A stretch of DNA of 64,000 bases from Clostridium sp. AM30-24 (GTDB lineage: Bacteria > Bacillota > Clostridia > Lachnospirales > Lachnospiraceae), in the NCBI RefSeq assembly GCF_003480435.1, contig NZ_QUJB01000004.1, positions 100,580 to 164,579 on the forward strand, read 5' to 3'. The position numbers and the translations under genes were made by a program. The notes under the pieces are model-generated. The model ran no database searches and had not been told where the DNA came from. It was given only the letters and a program-made list of their open reading frames with translations. This document shows, piece by piece, positions 44,454 to 53,272 of the stretch (positions are counted from its first letter, which is position 1; every line of letters starts with the position of its first letter).

Positions 44454-45563
44454 CTAATATTTGCAACTTAAAATAATATCACAGATCCTATCCACATCAT
44501 CTAAAGAAATATCAGCATATAATGGCAATGTAAGTACACGTTTACTGATATGTAGTGCAACAGGAGTTTTTGTTACATCATATTTACCATGAAAACACTC
44601 AAAAGTATTTGTTAATGGATAAAAATACTTTCTCGCACCAATGCCATTTTCAGCCAATTTATCAAACACTTCAGCACGACTAGCTCCAAATAATTTTTCT
44701 TCAAAAATCACTGGAAAATATGCGTAATTACTTTTCACATCATTTTGAGTACAATTAAGTTGAATACCATCTACATTTTCTAAATGTTCCCGATAGCGTT
44801 CTACTACAATTTTGCGTTTGGTGATTTCATCATCTACATGCCGTAAATTACATAATCCCATTGCTGCACAAAATTCATTCATTTTTGCATTCGCGCCAAC
44901 TGCCGGAACTTCCTCCGGACCATGAATACCAAAGTTTTTCAACTCATATAGTTTTTCTCCAAGCTGCTTGTCCTTATAGCATACTGCACCACCTTCAATA
45001 CTGTTAAAGACCTTCGTAGCATGAAAGCTAAAGCAGGAAGCATCGCCAAAAGAGCCGATACCTTTACCTTTATACGATTCTCCAAATGTGTGTGCCGCAT
45101 CATAAATAACTTTCAATTCGTACTTGTGTGCGATTCGCTCAATTTCTTCGATGTTACAAATATTTCCATAAACATGAACTGGCATAATTGCACAGGTTCG
45201 GTCTGTAATTAATTTTTCAATCTTACTGGCATCCATGCAGTATGTTTCGGGATCAATATCGCAAAATACCGGTGTTAATCCATTTCGGACAATTGCATGT
45301 GTAGTAGATGCAAATGTAAATGGAGTAGTAATTACCTCTCCTTGTAAATTCATTGCTTGTAATGTGAGTTCCAGTGCCATATGACCATTAGTCAGTAAAT
45401 CAATATTCTCAACATCAAGATATTTACATAAATCTGCTTGAAGTTCTTTATGCTTTGGCCCCATATTGGTTAACCAATGGCTATCCCACATAGGTTTGAT
45501 TTCATCCATATATTCATCGAGTTCCGGCATTGATGAACGTGTAACCAAGATTTTATTTTCCAT
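44454..45563 (-). CDS. DegT/DnrJ/EryC1-type sugar aminotransferase
   Basis: A 369-residue PLP-dependent aminotransferase that would place an amino group on a nucleotide keto-sugar. NGHMALELTLQAM, TTPFTFASTTHAI, YDAAHTFG (Asp contacting PLP nitrogen) and the Schiff-base Lys in SFHATKVFNSIEGG are present. AGGAGG lies 8 nt before the ATG. The downstream ATP-grasp and SDR genes make a likely amino-sugar cassette. The 4-keto-sugar dehydratase that would feed it is not obvious nearby, unless it is the SDR at 42211. Confidence 0.9.
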   Translation of the reverse strand: MENKILVTRSSMPELDEYMDEIKPMWDSHWLTNMGPKHKELQADLCKYLDVENIDLLTNGHMALELTLQAMNLQGEVITTPFTFASTTHAIVRNGLTPVFCDIDPETYCMDASKIEKLITDRTCAIMPVHVYGNICNIEEIERIAHKYELKVIYDAAHTFGESYKGKGIGSFGDASCFSFHATKVFNSIEGGAVCYKDKQLGEKLYELKNFGIHGPEEVPAVGANAKMNEFCAAMGLCNLRHVDDEITKRKIVVERYREHLENVDGIQLNCTQNDVKSNYAYFPVIFEEKLFGASRAEVFDKLAENGIGARKYFYPLTNTFECFHGKYDVTKTPVALHISKRVLTLPLYADISLDDVDRICDIILSCKY

Positions 45564-45576
45564 ATAGCAAACCTCC

Positions 45577-47010
45577 TCATTTCTTCAAGAATGATTTAAC
45601 CATTCCTAACAAATATTCAAATTCCTCTATTTTTAATATGGCAGATGCTCCAATGTAAATTGCCGCACCTACAATAACCTGGATTATCAAAGTGATAGCA
45701 GTTGGGCATGGAAGAAAACTTATGAAATAAACACATATACCCATTCCAACTGCTAAGAGAATACCAGGTGCAAAATCCCTCACTTGCTCTAAATAACCAT
45801 ATCCAAGTAGCTTTCGATTTGGCCAAGAGTTGATAATTTGACTCAAGGCACTACTCAACAACAAACTATATGCCATAGCCATAACGCCAAACCACATTGT
45901 GGATAGCAAAATCGACATTCCCATAATTTTCTTAATAATTTCCAGTTTTAAAAACCAGTCGCTTTTTCCCATTGCATTAATCGCATTAAGATTTGCTGTG
46001 TGCACAGGCCAAAACATATAAGTAATACAAAAAATTTGAAGGTAGGGTACACAAGGAAGCCATTTATCTGTTAGGACTATTTTCACGATGGGCTCTGCGC
46101 AAAAAGCCAATCCCATCATCAATGGAGCCATAACATATGTGCTTGTTTTGATAGCACGGCGAGTCATTTGCTTCACACGCCCTCTATCATCTTGTGCATT
46201 TGACATTGTCGGTAATAATACACTATCAATTGACGTATTAATGTTTGTTACAATAACCTTTGGAAACTTGTCACCCTGATTATAAAATGCTAAATCTGCT
46301 GAGGAATACATTTTACCAATTATGAGATTGCGAAGATTATTATAGGCGGTGTCCAACAAAGCAGAAACCAGCAACTTCCATCCAAAAGCTAATAGAGATT
46401 TCAAACGTTTCCATGAAAAAACTTTCTTTGGTCTCCATTTAACAGTAATCCAAAGTATCAAAGTATCAATTATGGTGTTAGACAGTTGCTGTGCAACCAA
46501 TGCCCAAACACTAAAACCTGCATAAGCCATTCCTATTCCTAAAAAGGCCGAAAAAATTGTTCCGCCAATTGTTGAGAAAAAGAATCTCTTAAATAGCATA
46601 TTTCGAGAAACATATGCCTGCTGAATTCCTTTAACGCCCGATATCACAATTGTCAGGCTGAGAACACGAATCACCGGCGTCAGTGTGGCATCATTGTAAA
46701 ATGTTGCTATATAAGGGGCTGCAATAAACATGCCTGCATACAAGATAAGGCAGACGGCAAAATTAAAATAGAAAACAGATGAAAAATCCAAGTCATCTGC
46801 ATCTTTCTTTTGAATCAAAGCTGTACCCAGACCACTGTCTACGAAAACCTGCAGAATAGCAGTAAAAACTGTCACAAGGGCGATTGTCCCATAATCTTCT
46901 GGAGAAAGAATACGCGCAAGGAAAATAGAAACCACAAACGATACCAACTGAGCACCACAGCGTTCTGCAAAACGCCATATAAAATTGGAAAAGACATTTA
47001 TTTTTTCCAT
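45577..47010 (-). CDS. WzxC/TuaB-type polysaccharide flippase
   Basis: A 477-residue MOP-type exporter with about 12-14 hydrophobic segments. SNFIWRFAERCGAQLVSFVV and ARILSPEDYGTIALVTVF at the N-terminus, then RNMLFKRFFFSTIGG, are characteristic of the WzxC/TuaB branch, different from the two other flippases here. The start at 47010 overlaps the previous gene by 13 nt; an ATG at 47022 lies further inside it. It would export the right-operon repeat unit. Confidence 0.9.
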   Translation of the reverse strand: MEKINVFSNFIWRFAERCGAQLVSFVVSIFLARILSPEDYGTIALVTVFTAILQVFVDSGLGTALIQKKDADDLDFSSVFYFNFAVCLILYAGMFIAAPYIATFYNDATLTPVIRVLSLTIVISGVKGIQQAYVSRNMLFKRFFFSTIGGTIFSAFLGIGMAYAGFSVWALVAQQLSNTIIDTLILWITVKWRPKKVFSWKRLKSLLAFGWKLLVSALLDTAYNNLRNLIIGKMYSSADLAFYNQGDKFPKVIVTNINTSIDSVLLPTMSNAQDDRGRVKQMTRRAIKTSTYVMAPLMMGLAFCAEPIVKIVLTDKWLPCVPYLQIFCITYMFWPVHTANLNAINAMGKSDWFLKLEIIKKIMGMSILLSTMWFGVMAMAYSLLLSSALSQIINSWPNRKLLGYGYLEQVRDFAPGILLAVGMGICVYFISFLPCPTAITLIIQVIVGAAIYIGASAILKIEEFEYLLGMVKSFLKK

Positions 47011-47999
47011 AATTTCACCCATAATGGATAGAAAATATATCCTTTATATCTAACTATTTCCTTGAGTTTTTCCATACCACTTAATATCGCAACATAATTT
47101 TTATAAGCTACTGTTCTTGAAATTTTCCTGGCCATTTCAATTATTTCGCTTTTATCATTAGAATTCTTTAACACATCTCGTTCATACAACGTATCAGCTT
47201 CCAATTGTGTCAAAAAAATACGCTTAGTAATAATTTTATTGAATTTTCCATTGGTGAGTTGATTCAACTTTTTGAGGTATTCATTTCTTGACAGCACCTG
47301 CGCTCTTCGTTTCTGCATTTTGCTATAATCTATCGCGTGTAATGCGCCGGTTGATACACCATAATTATATTGAGACATTGTATAAGGCAAGGACACTATA
47401 TTTCCAGTCACATAGGCCAACGTTAATCTCACATAATCTCCAAACCAATATTTTCTAAATTCTATAGGCCTGTAAGCAGCCTCTTTCTTTATAAAATAAG
47501 CTGACGTGTGAACTTTCCAATCCATAAATACTTCTTTTGAATTAAGAATATGCTCTTTTTCCCATGAATTGAATTTTTGATCTGGTTGCATGCAATTTAA
47601 GTTATGAATGACTGTATTATGTACGCACATTGAGCACTCTGAATGCGTTTCCATATACTCATATTGTCTTTGAAGCTTTTTTAAATCAGTCCACTTATCA
47701 TCGCATTCACAAAATGCAACATATTTTCCATGTGCTTTTTCAAGCATTTGATCTTCTACAATAGAAACACCTTTTGAATACAAATTTTCTTTTTGATAAA
47801 TAGCAATTATCTTTTCAGGATGTTTTTTTTCATATTCTTTTATAATTATTGCTGTATTGTCAGTAGACGCATCATCATTAATAATTATTTCATATTTGAA
47901 TGTTGTTATTTGATTCACTATACTGTCCAAACATTCTCTGATATATTTTTCGTGATTATAAGCAAGGCAAAGAACAGATACTTTTATATCATTTATCAT
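46998..47999 (-). CDS. GT2-family glycosyltransferase
   Basis: A 333-residue GT-A transferase: KVSVLCLAYNHEKYIRECLDS, IINDDASTDNTAIII and FCECDDKWTD (acidic metal site). GDYVRLTLAYVTG follows. GAGG precedes the ATG. It resembles capsule GT2 enzymes with a Cys in place of the usual Val-Asp before DD. Specificity is unknown. Confidence 0.82.
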   Translation of the reverse strand: MINDIKVSVLCLAYNHEKYIRECLDSIVNQITTFKYEIIINDDASTDNTAIIIKEYEKKHPEKIIAIYQKENLYSKGVSIVEDQMLEKAHGKYVAFCECDDKWTDLKKLQRQYEYMETHSECSMCVHNTVIHNLNCMQPDQKFNSWEKEHILNSKEVFMDWKVHTSAYFIKKEAAYRPIEFRKYWFGDYVRLTLAYVTGNIVSLPYTMSQYNYGVSTGALHAIDYSKMQKRRAQVLSRNEYLKKLNQLTNGKFNKIITKRIFLTQLEADTLYERDVLKNSNDKSEIIEMARKISRTVAYKNYVAILSGMEKLKEIVRYKGYIFYPLWVKLWKK

Positions 48000-48002
48000 T
48001 TT

Positions 48003-49286
48003 TTAAACCTCATATTTGCTAATTTTATCGTCCGCTCCGAAATTGACGAAACCGCTTGCTAATGCAAAATATACAAAGTATCCTGCATCTGTACGCAAAG
48101 CTTCTCCGTAAAACACAAGAAAAGCTGCTACCATGCACATTATCTGAGTGTTTAATCTAAACCTTTTATTCTGTTTCTGTTTAAAGAATAGATACACAAA
48201 AGTAAATAGATATAAAAGCAAGCTGAATGCTCCTCCTTGAGCAAACATATATGTTGCTGAAAACCAGTTGTAATGCGATTCTGCATAATGATTATAAAAT
48301 AGTGATTGACCGCCTAAAATTCCAGATTGCGAAGCATTTCCAGCACCAGTTCCAAACAAAATTTCATTAATATTGCCTTTAAAAAATTGAGATGCAATAG
48401 TAAAGATACCTGTAAATCTATTCAGATCACCTTCACCAGTATACCCACTTCCCGATAATTGATTTATAATTCCAGTTATCGATATTGAATTTTTAAACCA
48501 TGGATATTCTCTATACATTATTTGCAAACCAGCTGTACTTACAATAACTGCTGCTATAATTAAAATTACATTTAAAAAGCTCTCTTTTTTAGTTTTCTTC
48601 TTTTTAATAAAATAGAATCCGTATATTGCTACAAATTCCAAGAAAAAAGCTTTCAATTCTATTAAAGCAGAAATAAGGAGACTTGCGCCAACAGCACAAA
48701 AGAAACGAGATGTAGAAATTTCTTTTTTGGACCAGGTGGTCAACAAGTAAGTAACTACTACAACTAAAATTACATTAACAAATGTATTTCCTCCTGTTTC
48801 TGTACCAAATAGGCCATTCAACATATCACCTCTCATCCATATTCCTGGAGGATGAAAAGTAAAGTACTGATACAATATAACAATAGTATTGACTATGAAA
48901 AACAAAGTTAATAGCTTGTATATTTTTTTTACTTGATCTATATTTAAAAATTTTGCACAAGCCAAAAAAAAGATAGGGAATCTAACAATATTTCTTATTT
49001 CGACTATTGCAGTCGCAAAGTTTCCGCCCCATTTTTTGAAATTTGTAAATCCTGTTATTAATAAAACTGCTGTTATTCCAATGTAGGCAAGGATAAATCC
49101 AATATATTTAGTTCGCTTACCACCCTTTAGTAAACATAATAAAAGCAAAAGATTAAAAAAATCCATTCCATAGATAATTGCGCCTGGAAGTTTTAGTGAT
49201 TGTGTCAAAAAACGTTCAACAAGTGCAAATGCAATTTGCAGTTTAATAACTGTTACCGGAGACAACTTATTTATTTTGATACACAT
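48003..49286 (-). CDS. Wzy-like polysaccharide polymerase (multi-pass membrane protein)
   Basis: A 427-residue membrane protein with about 10-12 hydrophobic segments. A loop near residues 320-345 contains FGTGAGNASQSGILGGQSLF and YAESHYNWFSATYMFAQGG, similar in kind to O-antigen polymerases. It sits between two GT2 genes, 1 nt after the upstream one, in the right operon. A ligase role is possible. Confidence 0.78.
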   Translation of the reverse strand: MCIKINKLSPVTVIKLQIAFALVERFLTQSLKLPGAIIYGMDFFNLLLLLCLLKGGKRTKYIGFILAYIGITAVLLITGFTNFKKWGGNFATAIVEIRNIVRFPIFFLACAKFLNIDQVKKIYKLLTLFFIVNTIVILYQYFTFHPPGIWMRGDMLNGLFGTETGGNTFVNVILVVVVTYLLTTWSKKEISTSRFFCAVGASLLISALIELKAFFLEFVAIYGFYFIKKKKTKKESFLNVILIIAAVIVSTAGLQIMYREYPWFKNSISITGIINQLSGSGYTGEGDLNRFTGIFTIASQFFKGNINEILFGTGAGNASQSGILGGQSLFYNHYAESHYNWFSATYMFAQGGAFSLLLYLFTFVYLFFKQKQNKRFRLNTQIMCMVAAFLVFYGEALRTDAGYFVYFALASGFVNFGADDKISKYEV

Positions 49287-49287
49287 A

Positions 49288-50259
49288 TTAACTTATTCTT
49301 CTTCTCCACATTTTTACTAATATAGTTTTGGGAAATCCGATACATATTAGTGATAAGACTACTTTCTTTCGTAGTTCCAAATATGGACTTTTCCAAACAT
49401 ATTTCTTGTTTTGTTTAATTTCTCGTTCTAAATATTTAAGTGTAGATGCCTCTCCTTCAGGAGTTTGATATAATATTAGCACAAACATCATTAATGCGCG
49501 GAGATAAAATCCGTGCGCTTCTACATCATATTTCTTATCATGTAGATCAGAGTATGTAATAATATCTTTACAGCAATCAAGAAAATATAATTTGCGTTTG
49601 TCAAATTTTGAATTAACGATGCTATCACTCCTCTGATAATAATTGTATCCAGCTTTTCCAGAGGTCACTACTTTTTCTGCTGCCAAAAATGTTGGTAACG
49701 AAATTGCTACATCTTCGTAAAATTTGCCTATAGGAAATCTCAAATTATTAAAGATTTTATTTTTGTACATTTTTTGACACACCATGCAACTAAATTTCTT
49801 TTGCCCCAATAATTCTCGTATCGCATTTTCCTTATCGAATATATAATATCCCTTATCGTGGCTGAGCATTTTTCTTTTTCCATTATCCCAAACTAACGTA
49901 CATCCTATAATCGATATATCTGCATTTGCTGTTTTAGCATTTCTATAAAGAGTTTCAATAAAATCATTTTCTATCCAATCATCTGAATCTACAAATGCAA
50001 TATATTCTCCTGTCGCAATATCTAAACCTGCATTTCGCGCATCTGAAAGTCCACCATTTTTTTTATGAATTACATTAATCCTCGCATCTTGTTTTGCATA
50101 TGCATCACACATCATAGGACATTTATCAGAGCTTCCATCGTCTATAAGAATGATTTCTATATTTCTATATGTTTGATTTAAAATGCTATTTACACAACGT
50201 TCTAAATACATTTCCACATTATAAATGGGAACTATAATACTAATTTTTTCATCGCTCAT
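49288..50259 (-). CDS. GT2-family glycosyltransferase
   Basis: A 323-residue GT-A transferase with ISIIVPIYNVEMYLERCVNS, LIDDGSSDKCPMMCD, GGLSDARNAG, FVDSDDWIE and EDVAISLPTFL. AAAGGAA precedes the ATG. It resembles the GT2 at 28820-29830 in the opposing operon more than the others here, suggesting the two operons share ancestry in part. Donor unknown. Confidence 0.85.
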   Translation of the reverse strand: MSDEKISIIVPIYNVEMYLERCVNSILNQTYRNIEIILIDDGSSDKCPMMCDAYAKQDARINVIHKKNGGLSDARNAGLDIATGEYIAFVDSDDWIENDFIETLYRNAKTANADISIIGCTLVWDNGKRKMLSHDKGYYIFDKENAIRELLGQKKFSCMVCQKMYKNKIFNNLRFPIGKFYEDVAISLPTFLAAEKVVTSGKAGYNYYQRSDSIVNSKFDKRKLYFLDCCKDIITYSDLHDKKYDVEAHGFYLRALMMFVLILYQTPEGEASTLKYLEREIKQNKKYVWKSPYLELRKKVVLSLICIGFPKTILVKMWRRRIS

Positions 50260-50373
50260 GCGTAATTTCCTTTCGTGCGCATGTTCATCGAATAGGAAGG
50301 TGATTCATAATGATTAGCAATCTAGTATTTTAATAATACAAACCCTTTCTTCTTCGATAAATAATTGTGCTGA

Positions 50374-51729
50374 TCAATTAAACAATCTCCAACCATAACA
50401 ACTTGTTTCAATCTGCTTTGACATATCTTCAATCTGTAAAATAGTTTGTTTCTCTACAATGGTTTTATTCATTGATCTTAATTTATTTGGTGTGATATCC
50501 CGTAATGTGGTAAATAATTTTTGAATATCAATATTTTCAATGACAATACCAGCACCTCGTACTAAAATATCTTTTGCTCCTACATTTCCACTTATAACCA
50601 CGGGAACGCCATAGCTCAATGCTTCCAAAACGGTAAATCCAAAGGTTTCGTACCAGATACTTGGTGTCACTAAAACATCTGTTTCATCAAATATTCTTTC
50701 TAAATCCGCATATGAATATTTATCATGCGCTTTTATATAGGGCGACATCTTTACTGGAGTAAAATGAACATCTAAGCAAAAATTTTGCTGTTTGCTCCAT
50801 AACTCATCAAGTGCCGCCTTGAGGAGAAAAAAACCCTTTGCTCCCCCCATTGGCCCTAAATATCGGATGCGTAGTTTTTCAGTCGAATAATCTTTTTTCT
50901 TTCGATTATCTTTAATGTCTGAATGAGTAATTCCTATAATACAACTATTTGGAAATTTGAAAACTGATTCATAAACTTTTTTTGTTATGCTACTGTTGTA
51001 GTGAATTATATCTATTAACTTTAAAAGCGAATAATAGTAATTTCTCAATTTCTGGTAGGATTCTGCTGTTCCTACTGACACTATAGTGTCAGTATCAATC
51101 GATTCGCTCAAGTATTTATCTCGATGATATTTCCTTAGTCTTTTTACTATTGAAGCATTTTTCAATTTTCTATACAGAGGAGATTGAAGGATTTTTATTT
51201 TATTTAAGCTCAAAGCAGTAGCATTACAAATGCCACAATTTTCACAAGTCTGTACACAATCACACACTGTACCATGCCGAAACATCGTTACTTTTGGACA
51301 TATAGGAAAGAAATCATGTGCAGTAAATACTAATCGAATTTTTTTATTCTTTGCAGTTTCTAAAAAGCTTTTATGGAGCCCCATTAACGTATGTACATGA
51401 ATGATATCCGGCTGGAATTTATCGAGTAATTCTTTATATATTTTTGCCCCATTATTCTTAGTAAAAGCCTCAATATCTGCAATTCCCTCATCGAATGAAA
51501 TGGGAAGTGGATTGATAATCTCAAAGCTCAGAATATCTTGATCTTTCAGGTTTACACTTTTAGGCTTCCCTATAGCTACCCTTTTGTTGACAAATCCCAT
51601 CTGCCCAGGCCAGATCATAGCCACGATGTGCCCCTCTTTTGCCTGTTGAACCATGAGGTCAACGCAAAATTTGGTTAAGCCACCACTGCGATATGGTGGG
51701 AAACCCAGCGCATAATGTAATATTTTCAT
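50374..51729 (-). CDS. GT4-family glycosyltransferase with a Cys cluster
   Basis: A 451-residue GT-B transferase. KILHYALGFPPYRSGGLTKF is the acceptor loop, DIIHVHTLMGLH and VFTAHDFFPICPK follow, and TPSIWYETFGFTVLEALSYG (EX7E) is the donor site. Around residue 160, VCDCVQTCENCGIC packs five Cys in twelve residues, perhaps a metal-binding loop, seen in some GT4 proteins that act in wall polymers. The start overlaps the upstream stop (ATGA). Specificity is unknown. Confidence 0.85.
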   Translation of the reverse strand: MKILHYALGFPPYRSGGLTKFCVDLMVQQAKEGHIVAMIWPGQMGFVNKRVAIGKPKSVNLKDQDILSFEIINPLPISFDEGIADIEAFTKNNGAKIYKELLDKFQPDIIHVHTLMGLHKSFLETAKNKKIRLVFTAHDFFPICPKVTMFRHGTVCDCVQTCENCGICNATALSLNKIKILQSPLYRKLKNASIVKRLRKYHRDKYLSESIDTDTIVSVGTAESYQKLRNYYYSLLKLIDIIHYNSSITKKVYESVFKFPNSCIIGITHSDIKDNRKKKDYSTEKLRIRYLGPMGGAKGFFLLKAALDELWSKQQNFCLDVHFTPVKMSPYIKAHDKYSYADLERIFDETDVLVTPSIWYETFGFTVLEALSYGVPVVISGNVGAKDILVRGAGIVIENIDIQKLFTTLRDITPNKLRSMNKTIVEKQTILQIEDMSKQIETSCYGWRLFN

Positions 51730-52967
51730 CGGTTTTCTCCAATAAACACATCTTCATACTGTCTGCAAATCTTATCCCATGTATATTCATCTGCCACACG
51801 CTTTTTTGCTCTGCGTCCCATTTCTGCAATTTCATTTGCGCTCATTTGGTCAGCCTTATCAATCAACTTTGCAAGATTTCCTGGTTCACGGTTCCAGTAA
51901 AGTGCGCAATCTTCTGCAACTTCTTTATTGAAGCCAACGTCAATCAACAAGTTCAAATCTGTACTCCCGAGAGCTTCAATCAGCGAAGGGTTTGTGCCTC
52001 CAACCGTGTGACCGTGGAAATAGGCATAGGCATTTTCGCGAATCTTTTTGAGTAGCTCCTGATCGTAAACAGTTCCCACAAATTTGATTCTTTTATCGCT
52101 TTTAAAATGCAGTTTTTTTTCAAGTTCAGTTAAGAATTTATCATTCACGTTCGTGATAATTGCAAAGTTTTTCTGACTTTTACTCTTCATAAACTCTCGA
52201 ATCATAACTTCGAAAGAGTTTTCAGGCACAAAACGACCAACAACAAGGTAATAGCCTTTCCTTGTCAATCCCTTTTCTCTATACCAGTTCAATAGCTTCT
52301 CATCATCGTCAGCCAGCCTACTAAGAGTCAAATCCGCACCGTAAGCAATAAATGTTGTTTTGGGGTTTCTTCCTTTAATTCCCTTACCGTCATAGCATGC
52401 ATGAATATACTTTTCGATGCTCACAGAGTCACAAATAGCAAGGTCACAATATTTAACCATCATCTGTTCAGAAATCTTCCAGTACCTCCGAACCGGGGGC
52501 GACCATTTTGCTCTCATCCATTCATGCCCATCCGGGTTCAGATACACAGTGCCACCTAACTTATGGATTTCTCTGTAAAAGTGACCCGCAAAAGGTCCAA
52601 TACGGCATGCCAGTATGTAAACAATCGGGTGAGGAATATGATTTTTCCTTATATGCTCACAGCAAGCCTTTAGTGCAACAACATCATAATAAATTGCCTG
52701 TGCAGGACCAATTTGGGGGACATTAATTTTAAAACAGCGGGCATTGTGAAGTTCAAATTCATGGTCATTGATTTTTGTTACACCCTCAAACTTGTTTTCA
52801 TCCATGCAACCATCGCCATTGGCCTTACAGGCAACATGGTATTTAATATTTTTTTTATTCTGGTGGTACTCCGTGAGTTTATATACAAACGTTTCATAAC
52901 CGCCATATGCTCCGAGACTTTTTGCACCAATGAGATACACATGTTGAACTTCTATTTTTGCACCCAT
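51726..52967 (-). CDS. DUF1972/GT4 rhamnosyltransferase-like protein (WchF/Cps2T type)
   Basis: A 413-residue GT-B transferase and the intact relative of the truncated gene at 26490. The N-terminal DUF1972 domain (VYLIGAKSLGAYGGYETFVY...YLNPDGHEWMRAKW) is the hallmark of capsule beta-1,4-rhamnosyltransferases such as WchF/Cps2T. The C-terminal donor domain has YLVVGRFVPENSFEVMIREF and HGHTVGGTNPSLIEALG. The ATG at 52967 matches the left copy's start and follows GAGGAT. First gene of the right operon, usually the second sugar addition after priming. Rhamnose is inferred from family only. Confidence 0.88.
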   Translation of the reverse strand: MGAKIEVQHVYLIGAKSLGAYGGYETFVYKLTEYHQNKKNIKYHVACKANGDGCMDENKFEGVTKINDHEFELHNARCFKINVPQIGPAQAIYYDVVALKACCEHIRKNHIPHPIVYILACRIGPFAGHFYREIHKLGGTVYLNPDGHEWMRAKWSPPVRRYWKISEQMMVKYCDLAICDSVSIEKYIHACYDGKGIKGRNPKTTFIAYGADLTLSRLADDDEKLLNWYREKGLTRKGYYLVVGRFVPENSFEVMIREFMKSKSQKNFAIITNVNDKFLTELEKKLHFKSDKRIKFVGTVYDQELLKKIRENAYAYFHGHTVGGTNPSLIEALGSTDLNLLIDVGFNKEVAEDCALYWNREPGNLAKLIDKADQMSANEIAEMGRRAKKRVADEYTWDKICRQYEDVFIGENR

Positions 52968-53108
52968 TCCTCTATTCCATCCTCGATTACTCTTTCTAAT
53001 AAAAAAGACCTGCATTCAGATTTCCCTCTCTCAATGCAGGCCACTCATCCCATCTTTATCATCGTTTTCGGATATCTCAACCTCAAATAATTGTTATTAT
53101 TTGGACTA
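52528..53108 (-). repeat. 581-nt inverted repeat, right copy
   Basis: Inverted homologue of 26350-26930. The outer 51 nt (53058-53108) are identical to 26350-26400, including the CAAATAATAACAATTATTTG palindrome. The inner part is the leader terminator and 5' end of the intact glycosyltransferase. Confidence 0.9.
53001..53040 (-). terminator. Leader terminator/attenuator, right copy
   Basis: On the minus strand, CCTGCATT and AATGCAGG form a perfect 8-bp stem around a 16-nt loop, followed by TCTTTTTT. It lies between the 51-bp core and the first right-operon gene, at the same place as in the left copy. Confidence 0.7.
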
Positions 53109-53130
53109 TACATACACCTCATGAAATCCA

Positions 53131-53157
53131 TGGCAAAATTCTGGCAAATATGTGGCA
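53131..53157 (-). promoter_or_regulatory. Three TGCCA repeats phased at 11 bp
   Basis: Minus strand TGCCA occurs at 53153-53157, 53142-53146 and 53131-53135, each exactly 11 nt apart, upstream of the right inverted repeat and reading toward it. Downstream, TATGTA/TATAGT could serve as -10 about 16-20 nt after the last TTGCCA. The layout resembles an OmpR-family activator box before a promoter. Confidence 0.45.
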
Positions 53158-53272
53158 GGTGGGAGGAGTGTACGCTGAAAGCTTGAGAAGAAAAAGAAGT
53201 GATGGTAAGATAGAACCATACAATGATTTGCGTATATTGCGGTAAAATACAACAGAATGGGAGAGAGCGCGT

